Positions 1 to 10,055 of a stretch of 64,000 bases of DNA are shown here, in pieces. Each line of letters begins with the position of its first letter. Within the stretch, counting starts at the first letter, position 1. The position numbers and the translations under genes are program-made. This DNA comes from Prolixibacter denitrificans (GTDB lineage: Bacteria; Bacteroidota; Bacteroidia; Bacteroidales; Prolixibacteraceae), in the NCBI RefSeq assembly GCF_003014495.1, contig NZ_PYGC01000004.1, positions 124,001-188,000 of the forward strand, in the 5' to 3' direction. The notes below the pieces were generated by a model that saw only the letters and a list, made by a program, of their open reading frames with translations, searched no databases and was not told the DNA's origin.

Positions 1-369
1 GGAGGTGTACGCCTGAAGAATGTGCACGGAGATGTGGATGCCAGTAGTAGCGGAGGCGGTGTAACTGTCACTGGTGAAACCGGAGCTATAAGAGCTACAT
101 CCAGCGGAGGTTCTGTACATGTTAACATCAGTAATTTAAGTAAGAAACTGTACCTGGCATCCAGTGGCGGTGGAGTTGACGCAACGATTCAAAATGGCGA
201 TAAGTTGGGTATGGACCTGGATTTGAAATCAGACAGAGTATACATCGACCTGCAGAACTTTTCCGGCACATCAGAAAAAGACCGGGTCAAAGGAACAATG
301 AACGGTGGCGGAATCCCCGTTTACATGCATGCATCCGGTGGAAACGTCAACGTGAAGTTTCAGGATTAG
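1..369 (+). CDS. DUF4097-type beta-repeat protein, C-terminal part (5' end outside window)
   Basis: The reading frame is open from the first base, so the true start lies upstream; a GTG at 22 is in frame but is not a convincing start. The visible 122 residues carry repeated SSGGG/SGGG(V/N) units spaced by about 20-25 residues (VDASSSGGGV, RATSSGGSV, LASSGGGVD, MHASGGNVN), the pattern of the DUF4097/adhesin-like parallel beta-helix proteins common in Bacteroidota. Such proteins are usually exported and often sit beside regulatory or ABC-permease genes; their biochemical role is unknown. It lies 87 bp ahead of the first permease and may be in the same transcription unit. Confidence 0.7.
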   Translation, partial: GGVRLKNVHGDVDASSSGGGVTVTGETGAIRATSSGGSVHVNISNLSKKLYLASSGGGVDATIQNGDKLGMDLDLKSDRVYIDLQNFSGTSEKDRVKGTMNGGGIPVYMHASGGNVNVKFQD

Positions 370-456
370 AATAGAGACAAGACTGAAAGGCGGCGACAAA
401 ATCACACTGAATCAACACGATACAAATAGCTGAATGAAATCATAATAAGAAACCAA

Positions 457-2856
457 ATGCTCAATCTGTCAAACATCAAAATGGTATTCCGCAATGCACG
501 AAAGAACAGTGCATTGACATTTGCCAAGCTTTTCGGTATCAGCATCTCCTTTGCAGTGATTTTGTTCGCTGCCGGATACGTTTATTACGAAACCAGCTTC
601 GACAAATTTGTTCCCGACAAGGACAAGATTTTCCGCATTTACATGAAAGGAAACCTTAACGGAGATGAGGCTGATTATGCAGTAACCAGCGCTGCCATGG
701 CTGAAACCATCGTTCATGATATTCCTGAAATTACCGAAGCAACAAGGCTCCGACCTGACAGAGACGCCGATATCCACTACCACGACGAAATAATAAAAGG
801 CGGTCCGTTGCTCTTTGCCGACTCCAATTTCTTTTCATTTTTTCATCTACCTATAAAAAAAACATCTTCTAATCTGTTTGGCTCAAAAAATGATATTGCG
901 ATATCAGAAAGCTTGGCCATTAAACTATTTGGCAATGCCGATGCCGCATTGGATAAAGTGGTCAAGTTGATGGACGAAGACTGTGTAATTACAGGTGTAT
1001 TCAAGGATTTTCCCAAAAACTTTCACTTGCAATATCAGGTTGTACAGTCCATTGAAAAATCCCAACCGGAAAAACAGGATTGGGGTTCTCAATCATACTA
1101 TACCTACATCAAAACAAATACAGCAAACCCCGATGTTGATAAGTTGAGCTTTCAACTAACCAAAACCGTCTACACGCACAGCATGCCTGAAATTGATGGA
1201 GCCAAAGCGAAAACATGGGATGATATGAAGGCGAATGATTCGCTTTATCTCTTTTATTTGGTGGAACCGCTAACAGCCATCCATTTCAGCAATCACAAAT
1301 TCGATCCGGCTGTTACAGCCAGTAAAACATATGTATACGGGGCCATCATTCTGGCCTTACTGGTCTTGCTAATTTCATCTATTAATTTCACGAATCTCAC
1401 CATTGCCAATTTATCCACTCGCCTGAAAGAGATTGGCATTCGGAAAACGACCGGAGCTTTCAGCGGCCAAATTGCCACACAGTTCCTCTATGAATCACTC
1501 ATCTTCTGGACCATTGGATTTTTTCTGGCTATCGTACTCTATGAAGTAGGTGGAAAACCACTCGCCCACTACCTGAATCTGAGTGTTGAAATTTCGCCGA
1601 TTTTATTGATAAAGATATTCCTGCTTACTTTCCTCGCGTTGTTGCTATTTAACATGCTAACAAATATTCTGCCCATCTACTATGTATCCAAAAGGAAGGT
1701 GCTCAATCTCTTAAAGGATGAAAAAAATAGTCACCACCGCTTTACCGTCAAGAACAGCTTTGTTTTCCTGCAATTCGCTCTGTCCGCGCTGATCATTCTC
1801 AGCTCCATCATCGTTCAAAAGCAGATTAGTTATATGGTGAATAAAAACCGGGGATATGACGGCAATAATGTTCTCATGTTCAATCTATATGGCATGAGCG
1901 ACACCAACCGCAAAAGCTTTATCAACGACCTGAAAGCCTATGCCGCCATAAAGGATCTTACCAGCAGCGATGTCAATTTTGGGAAAGATGACCCCGGCAT
2001 GACTAGTGCATACTTCGAGACGCAGAATGAAGATAATTTTGTACACACCAGCGCCATGCAGGTAGACGATGAGTTCCTGAAAACATTTGGTTTGAAGATG
2101 AATCAAGGACGTTTTTTCGATATGAATCACCCGACTGACGATAAGGCCGTCATCTTAAACCAAACCGCTGCTAACGAATACAGAAAAAAAGGTTCTCTAA
2201 TCGGGAAAGAACTGTTAATGAATAATTCCCGGTTTCGTATCATCGGAATTATTAGCGACTTCAACTATCGTTCGCTCTATCACAAGATTCAGCCCTTGAT
2301 AATGCTGAGAGCAGAAAATAACGGAAATATTTTTGTCAAATACCGAACGAATGAAATATCCGATGTGATTGCTATCCTGCAGAAGCAATGGAAAAAGTAC
2401 AACATTAGTCAACCTCTTCAATATGAATTTCACAACGCTGTCCTGGCTAGTCAGTATGGCAGAGATCAGCAGGCAAAAAAGCTATTACTCATTCTGTCCA
2501 TCCTTTCGATAGCAATTGCAGCAGTCGGCTTGTATGCAATCAGTCTCTTCACTATCATTAGCAAAACCAAAGAGATCGGTATCCGGAAGGTGAACGGCGC
2601 CAATATCTCTGAGGTCATGACTCTACTGAACAAGGATTTCATCAAATGGGTAGCCATTGCCTTTGTTGTGGCTACGCCCGTTGCCTGGTATGTCATGAAT
2701 TTATGGCTGGAAAATTTTGCTTACAGAACCGGACTCAGTTGGTGGGTATTTGCCCTTGCCGGGATATTATCCTTCGCTATTGCCCTATTCACTGTCAGCT
2801 GGCAATCATACAAGGCAGCGACCCGTAATCCGATAGATGCGTTGCGGTATGAATAA
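457..2856 (+). CDS. FtsX/MacB-type ABC transporter permease 1
   Basis: This 799-residue inner-membrane protein has the duplicated MacB layout: an N-terminal membrane segment (about residues 20-45), a large extracytoplasmic MacB-PCD domain, three membrane segments near 285-430, another TM plus second periplasmic domain, and a last FtsX module with three TMs ending in ATRNPIDALRYE. Permeases of this family do mechanotransmission for lipoprotein, peptide or drug export together with a LolD/MacB-type ATPase, but no such ATPase is visible next to it; it may lie upstream. It is the first of three paralogues (457-8406) that run head to tail with short gaps and probably share a transcript. Substrate cannot be inferred. 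Confidence 0.88.
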   Translation: MLNLSNIKMVFRNARKNSALTFAKLFGISISFAVILFAAGYVYYETSFDKFVPDKDKIFRIYMKGNLNGDEADYAVTSAAMAETIVHDIPEITEATRLRPDRDADIHYHDEIIKGGPLLFADSNFFSFFHLPIKKTSSNLFGSKNDIAISESLAIKLFGNADAALDKVVKLMDEDCVITGVFKDFPKNFHLQYQVVQSIEKSQPEKQDWGSQSYYTYIKTNTANPDVDKLSFQLTKTVYTHSMPEIDGAKAKTWDDMKANDSLYLFYLVEPLTAIHFSNHKFDPAVTASKTYVYGAIILALLVLLISSINFTNLTIANLSTRLKEIGIRKTTGAFSGQIATQFLYESLIFWTIGFFLAIVLYEVGGKPLAHYLNLSVEISPILLIKIFLLTFLALLLFNMLTNILPIYYVSKRKVLNLLKDEKNSHHRFTVKNSFVFLQFALSALIILSSIIVQKQISYMVNKNRGYDGNNVLMFNLYGMSDTNRKSFINDLKAYAAIKDLTSSDVNFGKDDPGMTSAYFETQNEDNFVHTSAMQVDDEFLKTFGLKMNQGRFFDMNHPTDDKAVILNQTAANEYRKKGSLIGKELLMNNSRFRIIGIISDFNYRSLYHKIQPLIMLRAENNGNIFVKYRTNEISDVIAILQKQWKKYNISQPLQYEFHNAVLASQYGRDQQAKKLLLILSILSIAIAAVGLYAISLFTIISKTKEIGIRKVNGANISEVMTLLNKDFIKWVAIAFVVATPVAWYVMNLWLENFAYRTGLSWWVFALAGILSFAIALFTVSWQSYKAATRNPIDALRYE

Positions 2857-2903
2857 ACGACGAAAGTGACACGAGTTATTGTAACCTCATAAACAGACAA
2901 TAC

Positions 2904-5240
2904 ATGATTTGGTACTACATAAAAACGGCTCTGCGGAACATGCGAACCAATCCAAAATTCACATTGATCAATGTGGCCGGATTTGCATTTGCTATTTCTG
3001 TTAGTCTGGCCATTACCCTTTTTCTATTAAAAGAATATTCATACGACCGTTACAACAAAAACTACCGCCAAATCATCCGGCTCACCGATGCAAAAAAGAA
3101 TTCCAGCGAAATCGACTACCGGGTAAAAGACATTCTTCTTCAGCATTTCCCCGAAGTTAAAAATGCGTGCTACGTCGATTGTTATAACCATCCGGTTGAA
3201 TTAAAATACGGCAAGGAAGGAACTTATTTGCATACGGGTGCCATGTCTGTCGACCCACAGTTTTTTAATATGTTCTCTGTACCGGTTTTGGCACAGCAAA
3301 CCGCTACTCCTTTTCAGGACAAAAATTCTGTGGTAATCACGGAAAGTACGGCTAAAAGACTATTTCCAAATGAAAATCCGTTGGGAAAAGAACTGGATGT
3401 TTATGACATCTATCCGGTAACCGTCAGTGCTGTTATCAAGGATTTTCCGGCCAATTCAAGTTTCACAGCCAACTTTATCGTGAATGCGCAGAACGATAAT
3501 TTTAAATTCAAGCAAGCCATAGGAAACTCAGACGATTTGAGTACGTACCGATGGCCTTTTGAAATCTATGTGCAACTGAAGAAGAATGAAAAGCCGGAGC
3601 AACTCATCGCGAAAATCAATGCGCACAAAGAATTGCTAAAACCGTATGTTGAAAAAGCCGGATTCCTGCCACTGAAGGATATTTATCTGCATGATCCAAC
3701 CACCGGTGTGTCGAACCGGAAAGGGAATGCCAAATTGTTGCAACTGTTTGCCGCCATTGGTCTTATCATCCTTATCCTGGCCGTTATCAACTACATCAAC
3801 CTCACGGTTGCACAGCAGGCCAAACGAAACAAAGAAAGCGGAATCCGCAAAACCATCGGAGCCAGCAGGAAACAGATCATCGGTCAATTGGTAGCAGAAT
3901 CGACGCTGATTGGCTTTAGCGCGTTTCTTATTGGGACTCTCCTGTTGCGGCTCATGCTTCCGGCTTATGAAGTGGCCTTCAACACGCCGCTCAATTTCAA
4001 CATTCTGTATCACTTCCCGACTTCAATTGTTCTTCTGCTTTCTATTCTGATTTTAGGCTTAGTAAGCGGCATCGGTCCCGGATTCGTTTTATCGGGCATC
4101 AACCCGGTAAAAATTTTAAGTGGCACAACGTTCATTTCCGGAAAGAAAAACTACCTGCGTCAATCGCTGACCGTGTTTCAATTTGCCGTTTCGGTTATAC
4201 TGATCGTTTCGGTGCTAATCGTTCGGCGCCAAATTCAATACGTCAAACATCAGGATTTGGGATTCAATCAGGAACAACTGTTACGCCTTGACATTCCCTG
4301 GCTGAAAGACCAGGACATGAATAAAACGTCGGTCCTGGCAAGCGAATTAAAAAAATCGCCCTACATCAGAGATGCAAGTGTGAGCCAGGGAGTCCCGGGA
4401 GATATCCGGTTCGACCTGGGATATAAAAACGAAACCGTTCCCAGTATCGTTGCCGACAGCTCATTCATCAAAACCATGGGACTGCACATCATCAAAGGAA
4501 GGGCTCCCCAGCCGAGCGATTTTGGTAAAGTCTGCCTCATCAATGAAACAGGGTATAAACATTTCGGATTCACAAACCTGGATAACAAGCGTTTTAACAA
4601 CTACGGAGGCTATGACATCATCGGTGTTGTCAATGATTTCCACTACAGTTCCATGCGAAAACCTATCGGGCCAGCATTTATCATTCTAGCTTCCAAAGGA
4701 TTCCCAAATGCAATCAGTATTCGGCTGTCTGCTAACCATATTGGGGAAACCATGAAGTTTATTCATAAAACCTGGCAAAATGTTATGCCAGGCTATCCTT
4801 ACAAATATGAGTTCTACGACGACTGGTTCAATTCCATGTACAAATCGGAGGAACGGTTGGCGCAAACCATGAGCATCTTCGCACTATTAGCCATTGTTAT
4901 TTCGTGCATGGGTATGCTGGGGCTGGCGATTTTTGCCGCCGAACGTCGCACTAAAGAGATCGGTATCCGCAAAGTGAACGGTGCCAAAGTCTCGGAAGTA
5001 ATGGCCATGCTGAACAAGGATTTCATCAAGTGGGTAGGTATTGCTTTTGTCATTGCTACGCCTGTAGCCTGGTATACTATGAATTTATGGCTGGAAGACT
5101 TTGCCTACCGAACTGGCTTAAGTTGGTGGATTTTCATCTTAGCCGGATTCCTCGCTCTGGTTATCGCGTTGCTGACAGTGAGCTGGCATTCGTACCGGGC
5201 TGCCACCCGCAATCCAATTGAGGCTTTGCGATATGAATAG
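2904..5240 (+). CDS. FtsX/MacB-type ABC transporter permease 2
   Basis: A 778-residue paralogue of the preceding permease with the same order of parts: N-terminal TM (about 20-42), MacB-PCD-like periplasmic domain, FtsX module around residues 280-420, a second TM and periplasmic domain, and a terminal FtsX module from about 660. It starts 47 bp after permease 1. The final 97 codons (from 4950) are far closer to those of permeases 1 and 3 than the rest of the protein is, including shared blocks such as KEIGIRKVNGAK and LNKDFIKWV. An ATPase partner is not encoded here. Function is inferred from family only. Confidence 0.88.
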   Translation: MIWYYIKTALRNMRTNPKFTLINVAGFAFAISVSLAITLFLLKEYSYDRYNKNYRQIIRLTDAKKNSSEIDYRVKDILLQHFPEVKNACYVDCYNHPVELKYGKEGTYLHTGAMSVDPQFFNMFSVPVLAQQTATPFQDKNSVVITESTAKRLFPNENPLGKELDVYDIYPVTVSAVIKDFPANSSFTANFIVNAQNDNFKFKQAIGNSDDLSTYRWPFEIYVQLKKNEKPEQLIAKINAHKELLKPYVEKAGFLPLKDIYLHDPTTGVSNRKGNAKLLQLFAAIGLIILILAVINYINLTVAQQAKRNKESGIRKTIGASRKQIIGQLVAESTLIGFSAFLIGTLLLRLMLPAYEVAFNTPLNFNILYHFPTSIVLLLSILILGLVSGIGPGFVLSGINPVKILSGTTFISGKKNYLRQSLTVFQFAVSVILIVSVLIVRRQIQYVKHQDLGFNQEQLLRLDIPWLKDQDMNKTSVLASELKKSPYIRDASVSQGVPGDIRFDLGYKNETVPSIVADSSFIKTMGLHIIKGRAPQPSDFGKVCLINETGYKHFGFTNLDNKRFNNYGGYDIIGVVNDFHYSSMRKPIGPAFIILASKGFPNAISIRLSANHIGETMKFIHKTWQNVMPGYPYKYEFYDDWFNSMYKSEERLAQTMSIFALLAIVISCMGMLGLAIFAAERRTKEIGIRKVNGAKVSEVMAMLNKDFIKWVGIAFVIATPVAWYTMNLWLEDFAYRTGLSWWIFILAGFLALVIALLTVSWHSYRAATRNPIEALRYE

Positions 5241-5310
5241 TCTAACAATTAATCCGTAATATGCATATAACCAAATAATCAAATCCATAGCCTGACAAAA
5301 CGTGAACACC

Positions 5311-5964
5311 ATGAAGACTAACAGATTAATTTTACTGATTGCCCTACTGTTCAGCATCCAATTTCCGGCAGAAGCGCAGCAATCAAAAGTTATCGTTCCC
5401 GACTTATCGACGGTTCAGGATAACCAGAAGTGGTCTGCGTTCAACCGCGAAATTTCCTGTAACAGGAATGTGCACATGGATGCAAAACCCGGAGATGGTT
5501 TACTCATTCTGAAAGACGTTGAATTTCAAAACGGAACCATAGAACTCGACATCAAGGGGAAAAATGCCCCGGGACGCAGTTTTGTAGGAGTGGCTTTTCA
5601 TGGCATGAACGACAGTACCTTCGACGCTGTTTACTTCCGGCCCTTTAATTTCAAAAATCCGGAAAGAAACACACATTCGGTCCAGTACATTTCCGCTCCC
5701 CAATATGGTTGGTACAAACTCCGCAACGAATATCCGGGTAAATATGAAAACAAAGTCGCACCCGTACCCGAACCGGATGAATGGTTTCAGGCAACGATTC
5801 AGGTTGCCTATCCGGAAGTGAAAGTTTATGTCAATCATTCCTCTGAACCTTCATTGGTTGTCAATCAAATCAGTACCCGGAAGAAAGGATGGATTGCCTT
5901 GTGGGTTGGCAACAATTCGGAAGGTTGGTTCAAAAATCTCAAGATTAGCCCGGTAGCAAATTAA
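5311..5964 (+). CDS. Secreted laminin-G/DUF1080-like protein
   Basis: The frame opens with GTG at 5302, but the ATG at 5311 gives a clean signal peptide (MKTNRLILLIALLFSIQFPAEAQ, cleavage after about residue 20), so I place the start there. The mature ~195 residues look like a concanavalin/laminin-G type beta sandwich related to DUF1080 (family 16-like / 3-keto-glycoside hydrolase) proteins: an early LKDVEFQNGTIELDI strand, GRSFVGVAFHG, and the VQYISAPQYGWYKLR region are typical. It is probably periplasmic and may bind or act on carbohydrate, but no catalytic residue can be named. It sits between permeases 2 and 3 (70 bp and 15 bp gaps), so it is likely cotranscribed with them. Confidence 0.7.
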   Translation: MKTNRLILLIALLFSIQFPAEAQQSKVIVPDLSTVQDNQKWSAFNREISCNRNVHMDAKPGDGLLILKDVEFQNGTIELDIKGKNAPGRSFVGVAFHGMNDSTFDAVYFRPFNFKNPERNTHSVQYISAPQYGWYKLRNEYPGKYENKVAPVPEPDEWFQATIQVAYPEVKVYVNHSSEPSLVVNQISTRKKGWIALWVGNNSEGWFKNLKISPVAN

Positions 5965-5979
5965 CCTAACGTTTAACTA

Positions 5980-8406
5980 ATGAATATCCTGTATCATTTC
6001 CATATGACCATCCGGACGCTCAGGCATAATTTGAGGCCCACTCTCCTGCTCCTCATTTCCATGTCCGTTGGGTTAGTGACCTTTATCCTGGTTTCCGGAT
6101 ACGTGTCATACGAGCAGCAATACGATCGGATATTCCCCGATGCCAAAAACATCTACCGCATTACGACCGATTTGTATTCTGATGGCAAACTTCAGATTTC
6201 CATCCCTGAATGTGAACGGGATATGGGAAGTTCATTGAAAAAAACGTATCCGGAAGTAACCGAAGCCGGGTTTCTGGCCCAAACCAGTAATCCGCAATAC
6301 AAAATCGGTGAAAATATTTTCAAGGATACCAAGGTCTATTTTGCTTCGCCGGGACTGCTGAATATCTTCTCTTTTCAGCTGCTTCAGGGTGACCGAGCCA
6401 AAGTTTTGACAGCTCCTTACACGGCTGTTCTGTCGGAATCAACTGCCAGGAAGTACTTTGGTGACGAGAATCCGGTCGGCAAAACCATCACCAAATATCC
6501 GGCTTTTGAATACCAGGTAGTCGGTGTTTACAAGGATATTCCCCGGCAGGCGCACTTTCATCCCGATATGCTGCTGTCGTTTCACGACCAGATGCATCTT
6601 CCTCCTCCCATGAAAGCACCGTGGGGAGAAACCGATTTTTACACCTATCTGAAAGTGCATCCCGGAACGGATATACAAGCGTTGGAGCAGAAGATGAACC
6701 AACTGGCGATGGCACATAAAAAGGATTATTTCGAGAAAAATAACCAGTTGCATGTATACCATTTGCAGCCGTTGAAAGATATTCATCTGCATTCACATTT
6801 GAAACATGAGCTGCAAACCAACGCCCGTGCCGATTACCTGTACATTCTACTCATCATCAGCTTGCTGATTGTGCTGGCGGTCGGGCTCAATTACATACAC
6901 TTTTCCTTTACCCGGGCGCTCAATCATGCTTCGGCTACCGGATTGAAAAAAGTGTTCGGTGCCAACCGGAAAACACTCATTGGGCAATCGCTGACCGATT
7001 CGCTCGTCATTCATGCGATAGGGACAGCAGTTGCTTTCCTGATCTGCATGTTGCTTCTACCGTTTATACAAAACCAGTTTGGTATCACGCTCGATTTCTC
7101 ACTGCACAATCGGTTATTCTGGTTTGGTCTGGGAAGCATCCTCTTACTAAGCATTGTTGTTAACGGCATTATTCCCGGTTTCCTGATAGGACGTCTCCGG
7201 AGCCTTGATTTGTTCAAGCTTAAATATAAACCGCTGATGCCCGGCATTTCCTTCCGGCAATTGTTTGTCGTTGGTCAATTTGCCATTGTCATGGTCATTA
7301 TCATTGGGATTATCGGTATCAACAAACAGGTGAACTTCCTGAAAGAAAAAACCAAGGGATTCAACCTCGAAAACACCATCGCCGTTAAAGTTCCTCAAAA
7401 CTTCCGTCGAACCTCACAACGCATCAACAATCTGGATGCTTTCGAACAAGACCTTCTACGGAATCCCAGCATATCAGGTATTACGCAAAGTAACCGGATG
7501 CCGGGAGAAACGGCTGCCTTTAACTTCAGCTTTTCAGAAAAAGGAACCGAACGGGCAGGAAAAGCAGCTGTTCTGGTAGCTGGGGTCAATTATCTGAAAC
7601 TTTTCGACATCAAACTTTTAGCCGGAAACGATTTTGAACCACACGCCGAAAATGTCGATGAAGGTTGTATCATCAATCAATCGTGTCTCAACTTTTTAGG
7701 CTATAAGAATCCGCAGGAAGCAGTGGGCAGAGTTCTGAAACTAACGGACGAAAGTGCCCTGCAAAATATCGAATTGAAAATAAGAGGTGTTTGTTCAGAT
7801 TTCAATTTCCAGAACATGCGCGAGAAACCCGGCCCAATGATCCTCTTCGACTGGACGAAAAACATGATTTGGGGCAACTATTTTGTGAAGCTTAAGCAGG
7901 CCAATATTGCTTCTGTCATCCCATTTATCCGGAAGAAATTTCAGGCTACATTCCCCAATTATCCGTTCGAATACCTGGTAATGAATGATTTTTACAATCA
8001 ACAGTTTTTCAAGGAATATCAACTCATCCGAATGCTGCAGGCTTTTGTCCTGGTAGCGATTCTCATCAGCGCCATCAATCTGTTTGCCATGGCGTGGTTT
8101 ATTGCCATTGCACGAACGAAGGAAATCGGCATCCGTAAAGTGAATGGGGCCAAAATATCGGAAGTGATGACCATGCTCAACAAAGATTTCATCAAATGGG
8201 TAGTCATTGCTTTTATCATTGCGGCTCCTATTGCCTGGTTTGCCATGAATAAATGGCTCGAGAACTTTGCTTATAAAACCAGCCTGAATTGGTGGATATT
8301 CGCGTTAGCCGGAATCTTAGTCATTGGAATTGCCCTGCTCACCGTTAGCTGGCAAAGCTGGAAAGCAGCAACACGAAATCCGGTGGATGCGTTGCGGTAT
8401 GAATAA
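5980..8406 (+). CDS. FtsX/MacB-type ABC transporter permease 3
   Basis: An 808-residue third copy of the permease family with N-terminal TM (about 19-42), two extracytoplasmic domains and two FtsX modules (around residues 285-420 and from 680). The N-terminal two thirds are clearly diverged from permeases 1 and 2, while the last 97 codons (from 8116) match them closely. It begins 15 bp after the secreted DUF1080-like protein. No ATPase is adjacent. Three permeases of differing sensor domains and one common membrane end suggest either alternative partners of a single ATPase or independent homomeric transporters; the sequence does not decide this. Confidence 0.88.
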   Translation: MNILYHFHMTIRTLRHNLRPTLLLLISMSVGLVTFILVSGYVSYEQQYDRIFPDAKNIYRITTDLYSDGKLQISIPECERDMGSSLKKTYPEVTEAGFLAQTSNPQYKIGENIFKDTKVYFASPGLLNIFSFQLLQGDRAKVLTAPYTAVLSESTARKYFGDENPVGKTITKYPAFEYQVVGVYKDIPRQAHFHPDMLLSFHDQMHLPPPMKAPWGETDFYTYLKVHPGTDIQALEQKMNQLAMAHKKDYFEKNNQLHVYHLQPLKDIHLHSHLKHELQTNARADYLYILLIISLLIVLAVGLNYIHFSFTRALNHASATGLKKVFGANRKTLIGQSLTDSLVIHAIGTAVAFLICMLLLPFIQNQFGITLDFSLHNRLFWFGLGSILLLSIVVNGIIPGFLIGRLRSLDLFKLKYKPLMPGISFRQLFVVGQFAIVMVIIIGIIGINKQVNFLKEKTKGFNLENTIAVKVPQNFRRTSQRINNLDAFEQDLLRNPSISGITQSNRMPGETAAFNFSFSEKGTERAGKAAVLVAGVNYLKLFDIKLLAGNDFEPHAENVDEGCIINQSCLNFLGYKNPQEAVGRVLKLTDESALQNIELKIRGVCSDFNFQNMREKPGPMILFDWTKNMIWGNYFVKLKQANIASVIPFIRKKFQATFPNYPFEYLVMNDFYNQQFFKEYQLIRMLQAFVLVAILISAINLFAMAWFIAIARTKEIGIRKVNGAKISEVMTMLNKDFIKWVVIAFIIAAPIAWFAMNKWLENFAYKTSLNWWIFALAGILVIGIALLTVSWQSWKAATRNPVDALRYE

Positions 8407-8665
8407 ACAATGAAGAATAGTTCCTCATTATTCCGCCGAATCCATCCCCTTCAGAGTTAAATTTAGCTGTATTCTCAATCCAGAATTATTGAATTTTAAC
8501 ATTCAGCAATTCACTAAGGTTATTCAGCTCTTTGTTGTTAGAAGAAAAAACGGTAGCTTTATTTTCAATTCGACCAAAGCACAGCTATCTAACACTCCAG
8601 CCTGCACTTATACGTAAATCTTATCTTTCATAAGGTTTGAATATTTTACATAAAACATATATAAA

Positions 8666-10024
8666 ATGAAGAAAAAAGCATTATTAATTTTGAGCTTCTT
8701 CCTGGTGTTATCAGTTGCAAAGGCTCAAAAACCATCTAATTTTTACACGACTAAACTTTCCAATGGATTGGAAGTGCTGGTTATTGAAGACCACAGCGTG
8801 CCATTAGCTACCGTTGAAATCACAACCAAAAACGGCTCCTACACCGAACCGCCCGAGTTCAATGGGTTAAGCCACCTGTACGAGCACATGTTTTTCAAAG
8901 CTAATAAAGACTATCCCAGTCAGGAAGCCTTTATGGCCAAAGTGCATGAGCTCGGTATTGTTTTCAACGGCTCAACCGGAAACGAGCGGGTTAATTACTT
9001 TTTTACCCTTCCCAAAAGCAAATGGACGCAAGGTTTGCACTTCATGAATTCGGCCATTCGTTATCCACTGTTTCTTCCGAAAGAAATTAAGAAAGAAAAT
9101 ATAGTTGTCGACGGCGAGTTCCAGCGGCTCGAATCGAATCCCTTCTTTTTGCTATCCGATTCCATGAAGCATGTACTGTGGGGAAATTTATACTCTCGCA
9201 AGAATCCCATCGGTATCCATCACATCATCAGGACCGCTACACCTGAAAAAATGCACACCATTCAGCATAAATATTATTGGCCCAATAATTCCATGCTAAT
9301 CGTTAGCGGAGACGTCAACCACAAAGAGGTGTTCGCTAAGGTTAAAGATATTTTCTCCAGTTGGAAACCCTCAGGTTTTGACCCGTTTAAGAAATGGCCC
9401 ATCCCTGAATTCCAACCGCTTGATTCCACCAACTATTTTGTAGTGACATCACCCTATGCACGTGTTCCTATCATGATGTTGAAATGGCAGGGACCCGATA
9501 CCCGTCGCGATGTACACGACACATATGTGGCCGATGTTTTCTCTACTATCCTGAGCCAAAATTCGAGTAAATTTCAAAAAATGCTAGTCGATAGCGGATT
9601 GGCCCTGCAGGCAAATGTTGGTTATCAAACACTAAAATATACCGGACCGATTAGTGCTATCGTCGTTCCTAATCCAACGAAAGTAGCGGCCTGCGCCGAA
9701 GCAGTGAAAAAACAAATTTCGATGTGGGACTCGCCCGATTACATCACCGATCAACAATTGGAAAATGCCAAACGTCAGCTCGAAATTAACCATCTGCAGG
9801 AATCGGATGTAACTTCCGATCTGTCGCATACGATGGCTTATTTCTGGTGTTCGGCCTCATTGGACTATTACTATAATTACATCCCGAACATCAAGAAAGT
9901 GACCAAACAGGATCTGATTAATTATGTCGATAAATACATTAAAGACAAGCCCTACGCTGCCGGATTGTTGATTAATACCAAGTCGGAAGCCTTGTTGCAT
10001 CCTGCGACTTTTTGGAAGAAATAA
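8666..10024 (+). CDS. M16 family zinc peptidase, catalytic subunit
   Basis: The 452-residue product begins with a signal peptide (MKKKALLILSFFLVLSVAKAQ). The inverted zinc motif HLYEH is at residues 70-74 and the third ligand, Glu151 in VVDGEFQR, lies 76 residues after it, which fits the HxxEH-X76-E pattern of pitrilysin-like M16 peptidases. A second M16-C domain follows from about residue 190. It should therefore be an active periplasmic metallopeptidase. The next gene encodes a homologue lacking the motif and begins 31 bp downstream, so the two probably form a heterodimer in the manner of mitochondrial processing peptidase or the bacterial two-subunit M16B enzymes. Substrate unknown. Confidence 0.9.
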   Translation: MKKKALLILSFFLVLSVAKAQKPSNFYTTKLSNGLEVLVIEDHSVPLATVEITTKNGSYTEPPEFNGLSHLYEHMFFKANKDYPSQEAFMAKVHELGIVFNGSTGNERVNYFFTLPKSKWTQGLHFMNSAIRYPLFLPKEIKKENIVVDGEFQRLESNPFFLLSDSMKHVLWGNLYSRKNPIGIHHIIRTATPEKMHTIQHKYYWPNNSMLIVSGDVNHKEVFAKVKDIFSSWKPSGFDPFKKWPIPEFQPLDSTNYFVVTSPYARVPIMMLKWQGPDTRRDVHDTYVADVFSTILSQNSSKFQKMLVDSGLALQANVGYQTLKYTGPISAIVVPNPTKVAACAEAVKKQISMWDSPDYITDQQLENAKRQLEINHLQESDVTSDLSHTMAYFWCSASLDYYYNYIPNIKKVTKQDLINYVDKYIKDKPYAAGLLINTKSEALLHPATFWKK

Positions 10025-10055
10025 TCACAATTGCCATTATCAAAATTAAAACACT

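Noticed and set aside
8630-8645. TAAGGTTTG as a -7 promoter element for the M16 operon
   Set aside because: It has one base too many for TAnnTTTG and no -33 partner was visible, so it is not listed as a promoter.
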